A DNA stretch of 64,000 nt, from contig NZ_ATWL01000002.1 of NCBI RefSeq assembly GCF_000421225.1, forward strand, positions 62,001 through 126,000, in the 5' to 3' direction. Positions within the stretch are counted from its first letter, which is position 1. Each line of letters opens with the position of its first letter. Shown piece by piece: positions 36,193 through 44,600 of the stretch. Below the pieces are notes generated by a model that had not been told where the DNA came from, made no database searches, and saw only the letters and a program-made list of their open reading frames with translations. This stretch comes from Ruania albidiflava DSM 18029. Its GTDB lineage: Bacteria > Actinomycetota > Actinomycetes > Actinomycetales > Beutenbergiaceae. Position numbers and translations under genes: made by a program.

Positions 36193-37149
36193 TCAGAGGA
36201 TCCCGGTCAGCTCGGCCAGGGCCCGGGCGCACTCGGTGTCGAGCACGAGCACGCCGACGAAGCCGCCACGCACTCCCGCACGCACCGCCCTGGCGGTCGC
36301 ACGGCCGAACCCGCACGCCACCACCGTGGGGGTGCGGCGCAGCTGGTCCAGCGTGACCGCCACGACCCGTTCCTCCAACGGTGCGTGCAGCTCGCGACCA
36401 TCGGCGTCGAAGAGTCGGCCAGAGCACTCCCCAGCCACCTCGTGCGCCTCGATCGCCGCCCGGTCCGCCGGGGACAGCGTCGGGTAGACCGTGGAGGCCT
36501 GCGGGGTCCACCCGCCGATCGCCACCACGGCCAGGTCCAGGGAGTCCGCCCGGGCGAGAGCCTCGGCGATCTGCGGCTGGGCACGAAGGCCGGCCGCCGT
36601 GGTCGCGTCCCGCACCGTCAGCGGTGCCCAGATCGGCCAGGTGCGCACCCCGGGCAGTGCCTTGAAGTGCTGGATGAGCTCCAACGAGTCGCCGCTGCCC
36701 TCCACCGGCTGGGCACCCACGAGCTGGACCACGTCGCACGGCGGCAGCCGATCGAGGTACCGCGCTGCGGACTCGATCGTGCGCGACCAGGAGATGCCGA
36801 CGGTCATCCCCTCGGTCACCCGCTCGCGCACGGCCCGGGCCAGGGTGCGGGCGAGCAGGTCCCGCCGCTGCTGTGGTTCTGAGTGCGAGGGGGCGATGAT
36901 CACCGGGACCCCGAGCGCCTCGGTCAGCGGTTCGCTCAGGTCCTCCTCGGTGTCCTCTGGCAGTGCGATGGAGATGCGGACGATGCCCAGCTCGCGTGCC
37001 GTGTTCAGCAGCCGCGCCACCCGGAACCGGGACAGCTGTCGTTCGTTGGCGATCTCCACCTTCGACTTGCCGTCCACGTGGAAGTCCACGCTCACATCAC
37101 GCATCAGGACGAGCTCGTCATGGTCCACGGCGACCTCCTCCACGAACAT
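36193..37149 (-). CDS. SorC/DeoR-type sugar-responsive regulator
   Basis: 318 residues. The N-terminal helix-turn-helix (about 15-60) includes GKSKVEIANERQLSRFRVARLL. The C-terminal sugar-phosphate-binding domain has GMTVGISWSRTIES, VVQLVGAQPVE and CGFGRATARAV, typical of SorC family proteins. It is divergent from the polyol importer and convergent with the dehydrogenase. It probably binds the CTCATCTGAG motif at both and responds to a phosphorylated sugar or polyol. Confidence 0.92.
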   Translation of the reverse strand: MFVEEVAVDHDELVLMRDVSVDFHVDGKSKVEIANERQLSRFRVARLLNTARELGIVRISIALPEDTEEDLSEPLTEALGVPVIIAPSHSEPQQRRDLLARTLARAVRERVTEGMTVGISWSRTIESAARYLDRLPPCDVVQLVGAQPVEGSGDSLELIQHFKALPGVRTWPIWAPLTVRDATTAAGLRAQPQIAEALARADSLDLAVVAIGGWTPQASTVYPTLSPADRAAIEAHEVAGECSGRLFDADGRELHAPLEERVVAVTLDQLRRTPTVVACGFGRATARAVRAGVRGGFVGVLVLDTECARALAELTGIL

Positions 37150-37167
37150 ATGGGCATCACGTCCTTG

Positions 37168-37232
37168 CTCATCTGAGTGTAGGGCACTACAGTCAGATCA
37201 TCAGATGAGCGAGTGCCTAGATCTCAGATGAG
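37168..37232. promoter_or_regulatory. Operator cluster in the SorC / polyol importer divergent region
   Basis: CTCATCTGAG 37168-37177; inverse copies ATCAGATGAG 37200-37209 (one mismatch) and CTCAGATGAG 37223-37232 (23 bp apart). The dyad TGTAG-GGCA-CTACA (37178-37191) lies between. Matches the copies upstream of the dehydrogenase. Confidence 0.72.
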
Positions 37233-37275
37233 CGCCACAGGTCGGGATGCTGACCTGTGGCCGACAGTGAGGACG

Positions 37276-38712
37276 ATGATGTTCCGACCAGCTCTCACCC
37301 GGACCCGCAGTGCGCCGGGTCCTGCGGGCCGCCGTGCTCGCCGAGTGCCGATCGCCCGGTCTCGAGCAGCCGCGATGCTCGCTGCGACCGGGCTGACGCT
37401 GGCCGGCTGCGCCGGTGCCGGGGCAGTCTCCAGCGGGGGAGACACCGAGCAGATCGTGGTGGCGATCGTCTCCAACCCGCAGATGCAGGACGCGATCGCG
37501 CTGCAGGAGCAGTTCCGCGCCGAGCACCCAGGCATCGACGTGCAGTTCGTCAGTCTGCCGGAGAACGAGGCGCGGGCGAAGATCACCGCCTCGGTGGCCA
37601 CCGGCGGCGGGGAGTTCGACGTGGTGATGATCTCCAACTACGAGACGGCGATGTGGGCGCAGAACGGGTGGCTCGAGAACCTCCAACCGTATGCCGACGC
37701 CACCGAGGGCTACCACCCGGAGGACTTCGTGCCCAGTGTGCGTGAGGCGCTCTCCTACGAAGGCGACCTGTACTCGGTGCCGTTCTACGGCGAGTCCTCC
37801 TTCCTCGCCTACCGCCAGGACATGTTCACCGAGCAGGGCTTGCAGATGCCGGAGCACCCGACCTGGGACCAGGTCGCCGACCTCGCCGCAGAGCTGCACG
37901 ACCCGGAGCAGGACTTCGCCGGGATCTGCCTGCGCGGTCTGGCCGGCTGGGGCGAGAACATGGCGCCGATGTCCACGGTGATCAACACCTACGGCGGCCA
38001 GTGGTTCGACGAGCACTGGGACGCCACGCTGGACTCGCCCCAGGTGCGCTCCGCCGTCACCGACTACGTCAACCTGGTGCGCGACTACGGCGAGCCGGGT
38101 GCTGCCACGGCTGGGTTCGGTGAGTGCCTGACGATGTTCACCCAGGGTCAGGCGGCCATGTGGTACGACGCGACGTCGATGGTCTCCTCGGTGGAGGACC
38201 CGAGCTCCTCGACCGTGGCCGGGGACGTCGGCTACGCCCCGGCCCCGGTCATGGAGACCGAGGCCGCTGGCTGGTTGTACTCCTGGGCGCTGGCCATCCC
38301 CGCGACGTCCGAGCACCAGGACGCCGCCTGGGAGTTCATCTCCTGGATGACCCATCCGGACTACATGCACCTGGTGGGTGAGGAGATCGGCTGGGCGCGT
38401 GTACCGCCGGGCAGCCGGTTGTCCACCTACGACATCCCGGAGTACGCCGAGGTGGCCGGGGCGTACGAGGAAGAGATGCTGCGCGCGATGGAGCACGCCA
38501 GCCAGGAGGTCACGATGACCGAGCCGGTGCCGTACCGCGGTATCCAGTTCGTGGCGATCCCCGAGTTCCAGGACCTCGGCACCCGCGTCGGACAACAGAT
38601 GTCCGCAGCGATAGCCGGGCAGGTCACCGTCGAGGAGGCGCTGGCGCAGTCCCAGCGCTATGCCGAGACCGTCGCCGCGTCCTACCAGGCCCAGCAGGAG
38701 GAGCAGCCGTGA
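37276..38712 (+). CDS. Polyol/sugar ABC transporter substrate-binding lipoprotein
   Basis: 478-residue extracellular binding protein of the carbohydrate-uptake family (MalE/UgpB type). A long basic leader is followed by a lipobox LAGC, with Cys45 the lipidation site. The mature part contains VVAIVSNPQMQDAIALQEQF and GTRVGQQM. ATG 37276 follows GAGG. First gene of the importer operon; overlaps the permease gene as GTGA. Substrate is probably a polyol, inferred from the nearby dehydrogenase and shared motif. Confidence 0.93.
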   Translation: MMFRPALTRTRSAPGPAGRRARRVPIARSRAAAMLAATGLTLAGCAGAGAVSSGGDTEQIVVAIVSNPQMQDAIALQEQFRAEHPGIDVQFVSLPENEARAKITASVATGGGEFDVVMISNYETAMWAQNGWLENLQPYADATEGYHPEDFVPSVREALSYEGDLYSVPFYGESSFLAYRQDMFTEQGLQMPEHPTWDQVADLAAELHDPEQDFAGICLRGLAGWGENMAPMSTVINTYGGQWFDEHWDATLDSPQVRSAVTDYVNLVRDYGEPGAATAGFGECLTMFTQGQAAMWYDATSMVSSVEDPSSSTVAGDVGYAPAPVMETEAAGWLYSWALAIPATSEHQDAAWEFISWMTHPDYMHLVGEEIGWARVPPGSRLSTYDIPEYAEVAGAYEEEMLRAMEHASQEVTMTEPVPYRGIQFVAIPEFQDLGTRVGQQMSAAIAGQVTVEEALAQSQRYAETVAASYQAQQEEQP

Positions 38713-39662
38713 CCACCACCGCCCTTGCCGCACAGAACAACCGCCGCCAGGCGCTCCGTGGCGGTGCTGCCGACCCGGCCGCGGCACACGACCGCGCCGA
38801 GGCCTGGCGCCGGCGCGCACCGCTGCTGCCGGCCCTGGTCTTCACCATCATCGTCACCCAGGTGCCGTTCCTGGTCACCATCTGGTACTCGCTGCGCTCG
38901 GAGAACCTGCTCCGCCCCGGTGAGGACCGGTTCGTGGGTCTGGCCAACTACGCGGACCTGTTCGCCGACTCCACGTTCCGACAGGCCGCGCTGAACAGCG
39001 TGATCTTCACCCTCGGCTGCGTGCTGGTGGCGATGCTGCTCGGCATCGGTCTCGCCTTGCTGCTGGACCGGCCGTTCGCCGGCCGCGGCCTGGCCCGCAC
39101 GCTGCTGATCACACCGTTCCTGATCATGCCGGTGGCCGCGGCGATGATCTGGAGCGTGTCCATGTTCAACCCGACCTACGGGATGGTGAACTGGGCGATC
39201 GGCCTGGTCGGGTTCGACGCGGTGAACTGGACCGCCACCTTCCCGGTGCTGTCCATCCTGATCGCACTGGTCTGGCAGTGGACCCCGTTCATGATGCTGC
39301 TGGTGCTCGCCGGGCTGCAGGCTCAGCCCAAGGACGTGCTCGAAGCGGCGCAGATGGACGGCGCCGGCTGGGGCCGCACCTTCACCGCTATCACCCTTCC
39401 GCAGCTGCGCCGGTACATCGAGCTGGGCATCCTGCTCGGCGCGATCTACGTGGTCAACACCTTCGACCAGATCTACCTGATGACCGCCGGCGGCCCCGGC
39501 ACCGCCAGCGCGAACCTGCCGTTCTACATCTACCAGCGTGCCTTCCTCGGGTTCGACATCGGGCAGGCCGCCGCCATGGGGGTCGTGGTGGTGATCGCCA
39601 CGATCATCGTGGCCACGTTCGCCCTGCGACTGATCTTCCGCAGCTTCGAGCAGAAGGACTGA
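38709..39662 (+). CDS. Polyol/sugar ABC transporter permease, MalF-type
   Basis: 317 residues with six predicted helices. The ATPase-contacting EAA loop is EAAQMDGAGWGRTFTAITLP, near residues 210-230. It has the leader-plus-first-helix layout PALVFTIIVTQVPFLVTIWYSLRS. It overlaps the binding-protein gene by four bases and is followed five bases after its stop by the second permease. Confidence 0.94.
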   Translation: MTTTALAAQNNRRQALRGGAADPAAAHDRAEAWRRRAPLLPALVFTIIVTQVPFLVTIWYSLRSENLLRPGEDRFVGLANYADLFADSTFRQAALNSVIFTLGCVLVAMLLGIGLALLLDRPFAGRGLARTLLITPFLIMPVAAAMIWSVSMFNPTYGMVNWAIGLVGFDAVNWTATFPVLSILIALVWQWTPFMMLLVLAGLQAQPKDVLEAAQMDGAGWGRTFTAITLPQLRRYIELGILLGAIYVVNTFDQIYLMTAGGPGTASANLPFYIYQRAFLGFDIGQAAAMGVVVVIATIIVATFALRLIFRSFEQKD

Positions 39663-39666
39663 CGCC

Positions 39667-40557
39667 ATGACCACCACGACTCCTGCGGCACCGGCCGCAC
39701 GACCCGGGTCCTCGGCCCCGCGCTCGCAGCCGCGACCCGACCGCGGCGCCGGGCCCCGCAGCGGGCTGCTCACCGCGCTCACCTGGGTGCTTGCGATCGG
39801 GTTCTTCTTCCCCGTGCTCTGGATGGTGCTGACCGCCTTCAAGCAGGAGAACCAGGCCGCCTCGGACCCGCCCACCTGGCTCTTCACACCCACGCTGGAC
39901 CAGTTCCGTGCGGTGATCGAGGGCGGCGCCGGCGTGTACTTCGCGAACTCGCTGATCGCCACCGGGCTGTCCACCCTGCTGGTGATCGCCCTCGGTGTCC
40001 CGGCCTCCTACGCGCTGGCCATCCGACCGGTGAAGAAGACCAGCGACGTGCTGTTCTTCTTCATGTCCACCAAGATGCTGCCGGTGGTGGCGGTGATCGT
40101 GCCGATCTACGTGATCGCCGGCCGGCTGCACGTGCTGGACACGGTCTGGACCCTGGTGGTGCTCTACACCGCGATGAACCTGCCGATCGCCGTGTGGATG
40201 ATGCGTTCGTTCTTCCAGGAGATCCCCGGTGAGGTGCTCGAAGCGGCCTCGATGGACGGCGCCGGGTTGCTGCGCACGCTGCGCTCGGTGCTGATGCCGA
40301 TGGTCGCCCCCGGGCTCGCCGCCACTGCGCTGATCTGCGTGATCTTCGCCTGGAACGAGTTCTTCTTCGCCCTCAACCTCACCGCGGCCCGTGCGTCGAC
40401 CGTGCCGATCTTCATCACCTCGACGATGACCAGCGAGGGTCTGTTCCTGGCGCGGTTGTCCGCTGCGTCGCTGCTCGCCTCGCTGCCGGTGGTGGTGGCC
40501 GGCTGGGTGGCGCAGAAGCAGCTGGTCCGGGGTCTGTCCATGGGGGCCATCAAGTAG
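39667..40557 (+). CDS. Polyol/sugar ABC transporter permease, MalG-type
   Basis: 296 residues, six helices. The EAA loop is EAASMDGAGLLRTLRSVLMP. Ends with QKQLVRGLSMGAIK, the typical MalG C-terminus. No ATPase follows, so the importer must use a shared ATPase (MsiK-type) encoded elsewhere. This is known for many actinobacterial sugar importers. Confidence 0.94.
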   Translation: MTTTTPAAPAARPGSSAPRSQPRPDRGAGPRSGLLTALTWVLAIGFFFPVLWMVLTAFKQENQAASDPPTWLFTPTLDQFRAVIEGGAGVYFANSLIATGLSTLLVIALGVPASYALAIRPVKKTSDVLFFFMSTKMLPVVAVIVPIYVIAGRLHVLDTVWTLVVLYTAMNLPIAVWMMRSFFQEIPGEVLEAASMDGAGLLRTLRSVLMPMVAPGLAATALICVIFAWNEFFFALNLTAARASTVPIFITSTMTSEGLFLARLSAASLLASLPVVVAGWVAQKQLVRGLSMGAIK

Positions 40558-40568
40558 TGGCTGCACGA

Positions 40569-40640
40569 GGGTGCACCTGTGGTCCCGCGGGGGTGCACCT
40601 ATGGCTGCAAATCGCCCGATTCGTGACCATAAGTGCACCC
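40569..40640. repeat. Three copies of a 14-bp motif with nested palindrome
   Basis: GGGTGCACC(T)xTGG appears at 40569-40582 and 40591-40604 (22 bp apart), and inverted at 40627-40640. The second and third form a hairpin (one mismatch) whose loop holds the perfect palindrome AATCG-CC-CGATT (40610-40621). It lies between the importer operon and the convergent DUF3054 gene, so may be a bidirectional terminator. Confidence 0.7.
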
Positions 40641-40667
40641 TCGCCGCGATTGGGGCCGGGGTTGGAG

Positions 40668-41123
40668 TCAGGCTCGGTGGCGGAGGATCACCCGGGCCAC
40701 CAGCCGCCACCCGAGCAGCAGCAGCGCCAGCGCGCCGGCAGCCACCAGTGGGAAGGCCCCGGACGCGCCCTGCCCGCTGACCAGCCGCAACCCCAGCCCC
40801 CCGGCGACCGTGACCAGCCAGAGGAGCACCGCCGTCGGCCAGAGCCGCAGCGGGTTGCGCCAGCTGCGCAGCACCAGCCAACCGGCCCCGAGAGCCACCA
40901 GGAACGGCCACGCGGTGGTGGCGATCCCGGCGAGGGCGTTGGTCTCGTCGTGGCTGCTGCGCCCCGCGACCACGAATGCGAGCACAGCGGCGGCGTCGGC
41001 CGCGGCGGCACGTACCACCGCCCGGCCAGACCGGGCCGAGCGAGGGCGACCACCGGATGCGGCCCGCACAGGAGTGCCGCTGTGGTGAGGCGCCTCTGGT
41101 CCGCTGGCGCCGGATGAGGTCAC
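40668..41123 (-). CDS. DUF3054 membrane protein
   Basis: 151 residues. A positively charged N-terminal leader of about 35 residues precedes four membrane helices (AAAVLAFVVAGR, ALAGIATTAWPFLVALGAGWLVL, WPTAVLLWLVTVAGGLGLRL and LVAAGALALLLLGWRLV). It matches DUF3054, a family of unknown role. It overlaps the NUDIX-like gene by four bases and is transcribed after it. Confidence 0.86.
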   Translation of the reverse strand: MTSSGASGPEAPHHSGTPVRAASGGRPRSARSGRAVVRAAAADAAAVLAFVVAGRSSHDETNALAGIATTAWPFLVALGAGWLVLRSWRNPLRLWPTAVLLWLVTVAGGLGLRLVSGQGASGAFPLVAAGALALLLLGWRLVARVILRHRA

Positions 41124-41659
41124 ACCAGGCGCCCGGTGCTGGCCAGCGCCGTGCGCACCAGGGCGCCGTGCCCGTCGGCCATGCCTTCCTGGATCACCGG
41201 GGAGACCGCCTCTTCCGGGGTGAACCAGGCGATGTCCAGGGCATCCTGCTGCGGCTGGCAGTCACCGTCCACCGGCACGATGTAGGCCAGCGAGACGGCG
41301 TGCTGTCGCGGGTCGTGGTACGGCGTGATCCCCGGGGTGGGAAAGTACTCGGCCACGGTGAACGGGGTGAGCGTGACCGGCAGCCGCGGCAGGGCCATCG
41401 GGCCCAGGTCCTTGTCCAGGTGCCGGGCCAGCGCATCGCGGATCCGTTCGTGGTACATCACCCGGCCGGAGACCAGCGCCCGGGAGATGCCACCGTCCCG
41501 CGGGGTGCGCAGCAGCATGCCGACGTGCTGGATGACGCCGTCGGAGTCCACCCGGACCGGGATCGCGTCCACGTAGACGATCGGCAGCCGCTTGCGCAGC
41601 GCATCCAGCTCGTCCCTCTCGAACCATCCGTCACCGGTGTCGATCGCAGTCTCACTCAC
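41120..41659 (-). CDS. NUDIX hydrolase family protein (DUF4916-like)
   Basis: 179 residues. The fold looks NUDIX-like (IVYVDAIPVRVDSDGVIQHVGMLLRTP), but the canonical GX5EX7REUXEEXGU box is not intact; RALVSGRVMYHERIRDALARHL stands in its place. I therefore expect an altered or lost pyrophosphatase activity. The family is widespread in actinobacteria and often precedes a DUF3054 gene. Confidence 0.8.
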   Translation of the reverse strand: MSETAIDTGDGWFERDELDALRKRLPIVYVDAIPVRVDSDGVIQHVGMLLRTPRDGGISRALVSGRVMYHERIRDALARHLDKDLGPMALPRLPVTLTPFTVAEYFPTPGITPYHDPRQHAVSLAYIVPVDGDCQPQQDALDIAWFTPEEAVSPVIQEGMADGHGALVRTALASTGRLV

Positions 41660-41801
41660 CCTCTTGTTCTACCCCGTCGGCGGGGTGGATGGCGAACGCG
41701 GCCCTGTTTCCGATACGGGAAGACCTCGGGGGACAGACTCAGGGTCGGACCAGGGTGATACCTCATGGTGTGCGCACCGCTCACCGGGTTGCCATGGAGT
41801 G

Positions 41802-42464
41802 ATGGATTCCCTGCTGACCACGTTGAGCGAAGCCTTCGGGCCGTTGATGCTGCTGCTCGGCGCCGTGCTCGCGTTCGCCGAGTCGGCGTTCGGGCTCGGT
41901 GTCGTGGTGCCCGGCGAGACGGCGGTGCTCACCCTCGGTGCCGCCACGTCCTCACCGGGCCAGCTCGGGGCAGCGCTGATCACGGTGGCAGCCGGCGCGA
42001 GCGCCGGTGACCACCTGGGCTACTGGCTCGGGTCCCGGTTCGGCACCCGGCTGCGCAGCTCTCGTGTGGTCCGCCGCGTCGGGGTGCACCGGTGGGAGCG
42101 CGCCACCACGATGCTGCGCCGCAACGGCGTGCTCGCCCTGGTGGTCTCTCGGCTGCTGCCCGGGGTGCGTACCCTGATGCCGGCGGTGGCCGGTGCCGCG
42201 GGCCTGGGCTACGGCCGGTTCCTGGTGGGATCGGTGGTCGGGGCAGGCCTGTGGAGCGGCCTCTGGGTCGGTGTCGGTGCCGCGGCCCGCAGCGCACTCC
42301 CCGAGGTGGCTGCGACCCTCGGCGTGGCCGGCTGGGGCCTGCTCGGTGCTGTGCTGCTGTTCGGGTCCGGCGTGCTGGGGCTGCTCCGGTGGCATAGGCG
42401 GCGGCAGGCACCGGAGCCGGTACCCGCCGCCGCTGCCCAGCGGTCTGATCAGCCGTGCCCGTGA
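41802..42464 (+). CDS. DedA-family membrane protein
   Basis: 220 residues, about five membrane segments. AFAESAFGLGVVVPGETAVLTLGA (DedA motif), ASAGDHLGYWLGSRFG and ALVVSRLLPGVRTLMPAVAG are hallmarks of the SNARE-associated/DedA fold. These proteins act in lipid or undecaprenyl phosphate flipping. An in-frame GTG is directly before the ATG. Its last 16 bases overlap the convergent nagZ gene. Confidence 0.92.
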   Translation: MDSLLTTLSEAFGPLMLLLGAVLAFAESAFGLGVVVPGETAVLTLGAATSSPGQLGAALITVAAGASAGDHLGYWLGSRFGTRLRSSRVVRRVGVHRWERATTMLRRNGVLALVVSRLLPGVRTLMPAVAGAAGLGYGRFLVGSVVGAGLWSGLWVGVGAAARSALPEVAATLGVAGWGLLGAVLLFGSGVLGLLRWHRRRQAPEPVPAAAAQRSDQPCP

Positions 42465-44548
42465 CCGGGTCGCCCGGTGGTGAACTCCATGGTCCACTCC
42501 GTGGTGGCACCCTCGGCGAGCTCCCAGCCCTCCAGCGGCTCGGCGACGATGGTCACGACCCTGTTCTCGTCGGTCCGTCCGCCCGGCCGGGACCGGGGCA
42601 CCTGGTAGGTGCCCGCTTCGGTGACCTCACCGTTCACCAGGTACTGCACGCCCTGACTCTCCGGGACGGTGTACCGGTCTCGTTCGCGCCCGTGCCGGTC
42701 GAGGAGCTCCGGCTCGGCCGGCGTGACCGGGTAGTGCAGACCGAACCCGATCGGGAACAGGGTCTGTGAGCCGTCCGCGGTCGGCACGTCCACCGGCAGC
42801 AGCCCGGTGGGGTTGATGTCACCGGCGATGGCCGCCACCGCCCCGTGGAAGCTGGGCTCGAACCAGCCGTAGAGGTTCAGCACGGCGTCCGCCGCCGGCA
42901 GCACGTTCACGTCATACGGGTTGCGCGTGGCCACCACGACCACCGGTGTGCCGGTCTCGGCCAGCGCTGCGACCATCTCCTGCTGGGCCGGGTTGGCGTT
43001 GTTCGAGGCGAAGACGACCACGTCGTGGTCCGCGGCCTCGGCCACAGCCCGCTCCCGGTAGCCGGGTGAGGGGGAGGAGCCGTCCTCGTAGTCCTCGGTG
43101 ACCTCAAAGCCGCGCTCGATCAGCATCGGCCCCATCCGCTCCGGCCACGCCGACCCAGCACCGACCATCAGCACCGAGTCCCGGCCCGGCTGCAGGGGCA
43201 GCACGTCGCCCTCGTTGCGCACCATCGTCACCGCGCGCTCACCGATCTCGTCCGCAGTGGCCAGGTGCTCGTCGGTGCCGACCGTGTCCAGCACCGCATC
43301 GACCGGCACGCTCGGGTCGTCGGCCCAGACGCCCCGCTCGGCCTTCCACGCCAGGATCCGGGTGACCGAGGACTCCAGGCGTTCGCGGGTGATGTCCCCG
43401 GCCTCGATCGCCTCGTGCACGCCGGCGAACGAGGCGTCGACGTCCGGGGAGTTCAGCAGGATGTCCGACCCGGCCTGGATGGCCAGGGCGGCGATGTCGC
43501 CGTCGTCGAGCGGGTGCCCGGGGATGTCCTTCAGCGCGCCCATGCCGAGCGAGTCGGTGGTGATCAGCCCGTCGAACCCCATCTGCTCGCGGAGCAGCCC
43601 GGTGAGCACGTCGTGGGACAGCGTCCCGGGCATCTGCGCATCGATCGCTTCCACGATGATGTGGGCGGTCATGATCATGTCGATCCCGCCGTCGATCGCG
43701 GCCTGGAACGGCACGAGGTGCTGGTCCAGCGTCTCCCGGTCATAACGCACGATCGGCAGCCCGGAGTGGGAGTCCACGTCGGTGTCGCCGTGCCCGGGGA
43801 AGTGCTTCGCCGTGGCGGCGATGCCCTCGGACTGCATCCCCTGCACCTGGGCCACACCCAGGTCGGCGACGGTCTGCGGGTCGGCGCCCATGGAGCGCAC
43901 CCCGATCACCGGGTTGTCCGGGTTGGTGTTCACGTCCAGCACGGGCGCGAAGTCGACGTTCACCCCCACCGCCGCCAGCTCCGAACCGAGGACCTGGCCC
44001 TGGCGGTGGGCCAGGTCGGAGTCGAAGGTGGCGCCGAGGGCCATGTTCCCGGGCAGCACAGTGGCCGGTTCGGTCATCCGGGCCACGATCCCACCCTCCT
44101 GGTCGATGGTGATCGCCAGCGGGATGCCGGACGCGGCCTCGGAGGTAGACACCTCCTGCAAGCCGTTGGACAGCTCCGCAGCACCCACCGGATCGCCCTC
44201 GATGATCGGGTTCGACCAGGCGAAGTACAGCACACCGCCCAGGTCGTACTTCTCGATCACCTCGGCGGGGGTGTCCACTCCGTAGTACTGCTGGTTCTCG
44301 GCGGCCATCGAGTCGTCGTCGGCGGAGTTGCCGTACACCCGGGTCCAGGTCATCTGGCCGATGAGCTCGTCGATGCTCATCGCCTCGACCGTCTCGGTGA
44401 TCCGGTCCTCGGTGCTCCGGTCCTCATGGCTCGACGGGGCGTGCCCACTGTGGCCGTGTGCGGCAGCAGGGACGATGGCAGCGAGCACCAACCCTGCCCC
44501 CAGGCTCAGTGCCACGCCTGCTCTGGCGCCGCTGGTTCGTGCGGACAT
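42449..44548 (-). CDS. nagZ: Secreted beta-N-acetylhexosaminidase, glycoside hydrolase family 3
   Basis: 699-residue enzyme that removes N-acetylglucosamine from cell-wall fragments. A signal peptide (GVALSLGAGLVLAA..PAAAHG) is followed by the GH3 barrel with KHFPGHGDTDVDSH, the catalytic Asp-His dyad loop of the NagZ type. ITTDSLGMGAL carries the nucleophile Asp, and a C-terminal GH3 domain follows (about 400-600). It also has a beta-rich tail. It is the last gene of a four-gene cell-wall cluster on the minus strand. Confidence 0.94.
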   Translation of the reverse strand: MSARTSGARAGVALSLGAGLVLAAIVPAAAHGHSGHAPSSHEDRSTEDRITETVEAMSIDELIGQMTWTRVYGNSADDDSMAAENQQYYGVDTPAEVIEKYDLGGVLYFAWSNPIIEGDPVGAAELSNGLQEVSTSEAASGIPLAITIDQEGGIVARMTEPATVLPGNMALGATFDSDLAHRQGQVLGSELAAVGVNVDFAPVLDVNTNPDNPVIGVRSMGADPQTVADLGVAQVQGMQSEGIAATAKHFPGHGDTDVDSHSGLPIVRYDRETLDQHLVPFQAAIDGGIDMIMTAHIIVEAIDAQMPGTLSHDVLTGLLREQMGFDGLITTDSLGMGALKDIPGHPLDDGDIAALAIQAGSDILLNSPDVDASFAGVHEAIEAGDITRERLESSVTRILAWKAERGVWADDPSVPVDAVLDTVGTDEHLATADEIGERAVTMVRNEGDVLPLQPGRDSVLMVGAGSAWPERMGPMLIERGFEVTEDYEDGSSPSPGYRERAVAEAADHDVVVFASNNANPAQQEMVAALAETGTPVVVVATRNPYDVNVLPAADAVLNLYGWFEPSFHGAVAAIAGDINPTGLLPVDVPTADGSQTLFPIGFGLHYPVTPAEPELLDRHGRERDRYTVPESQGVQYLVNGEVTEAGTYQVPRSRPGGRTDENRVVTIVAEPLEGWELAEGATTEWTMEFTTGRPGHGHG

Positions 44549-44600
44549 CGTTCTCTTCTCTCCTGGTCGTGGTCGTCGCGGACGGGGTGGGTCGCTGTGG

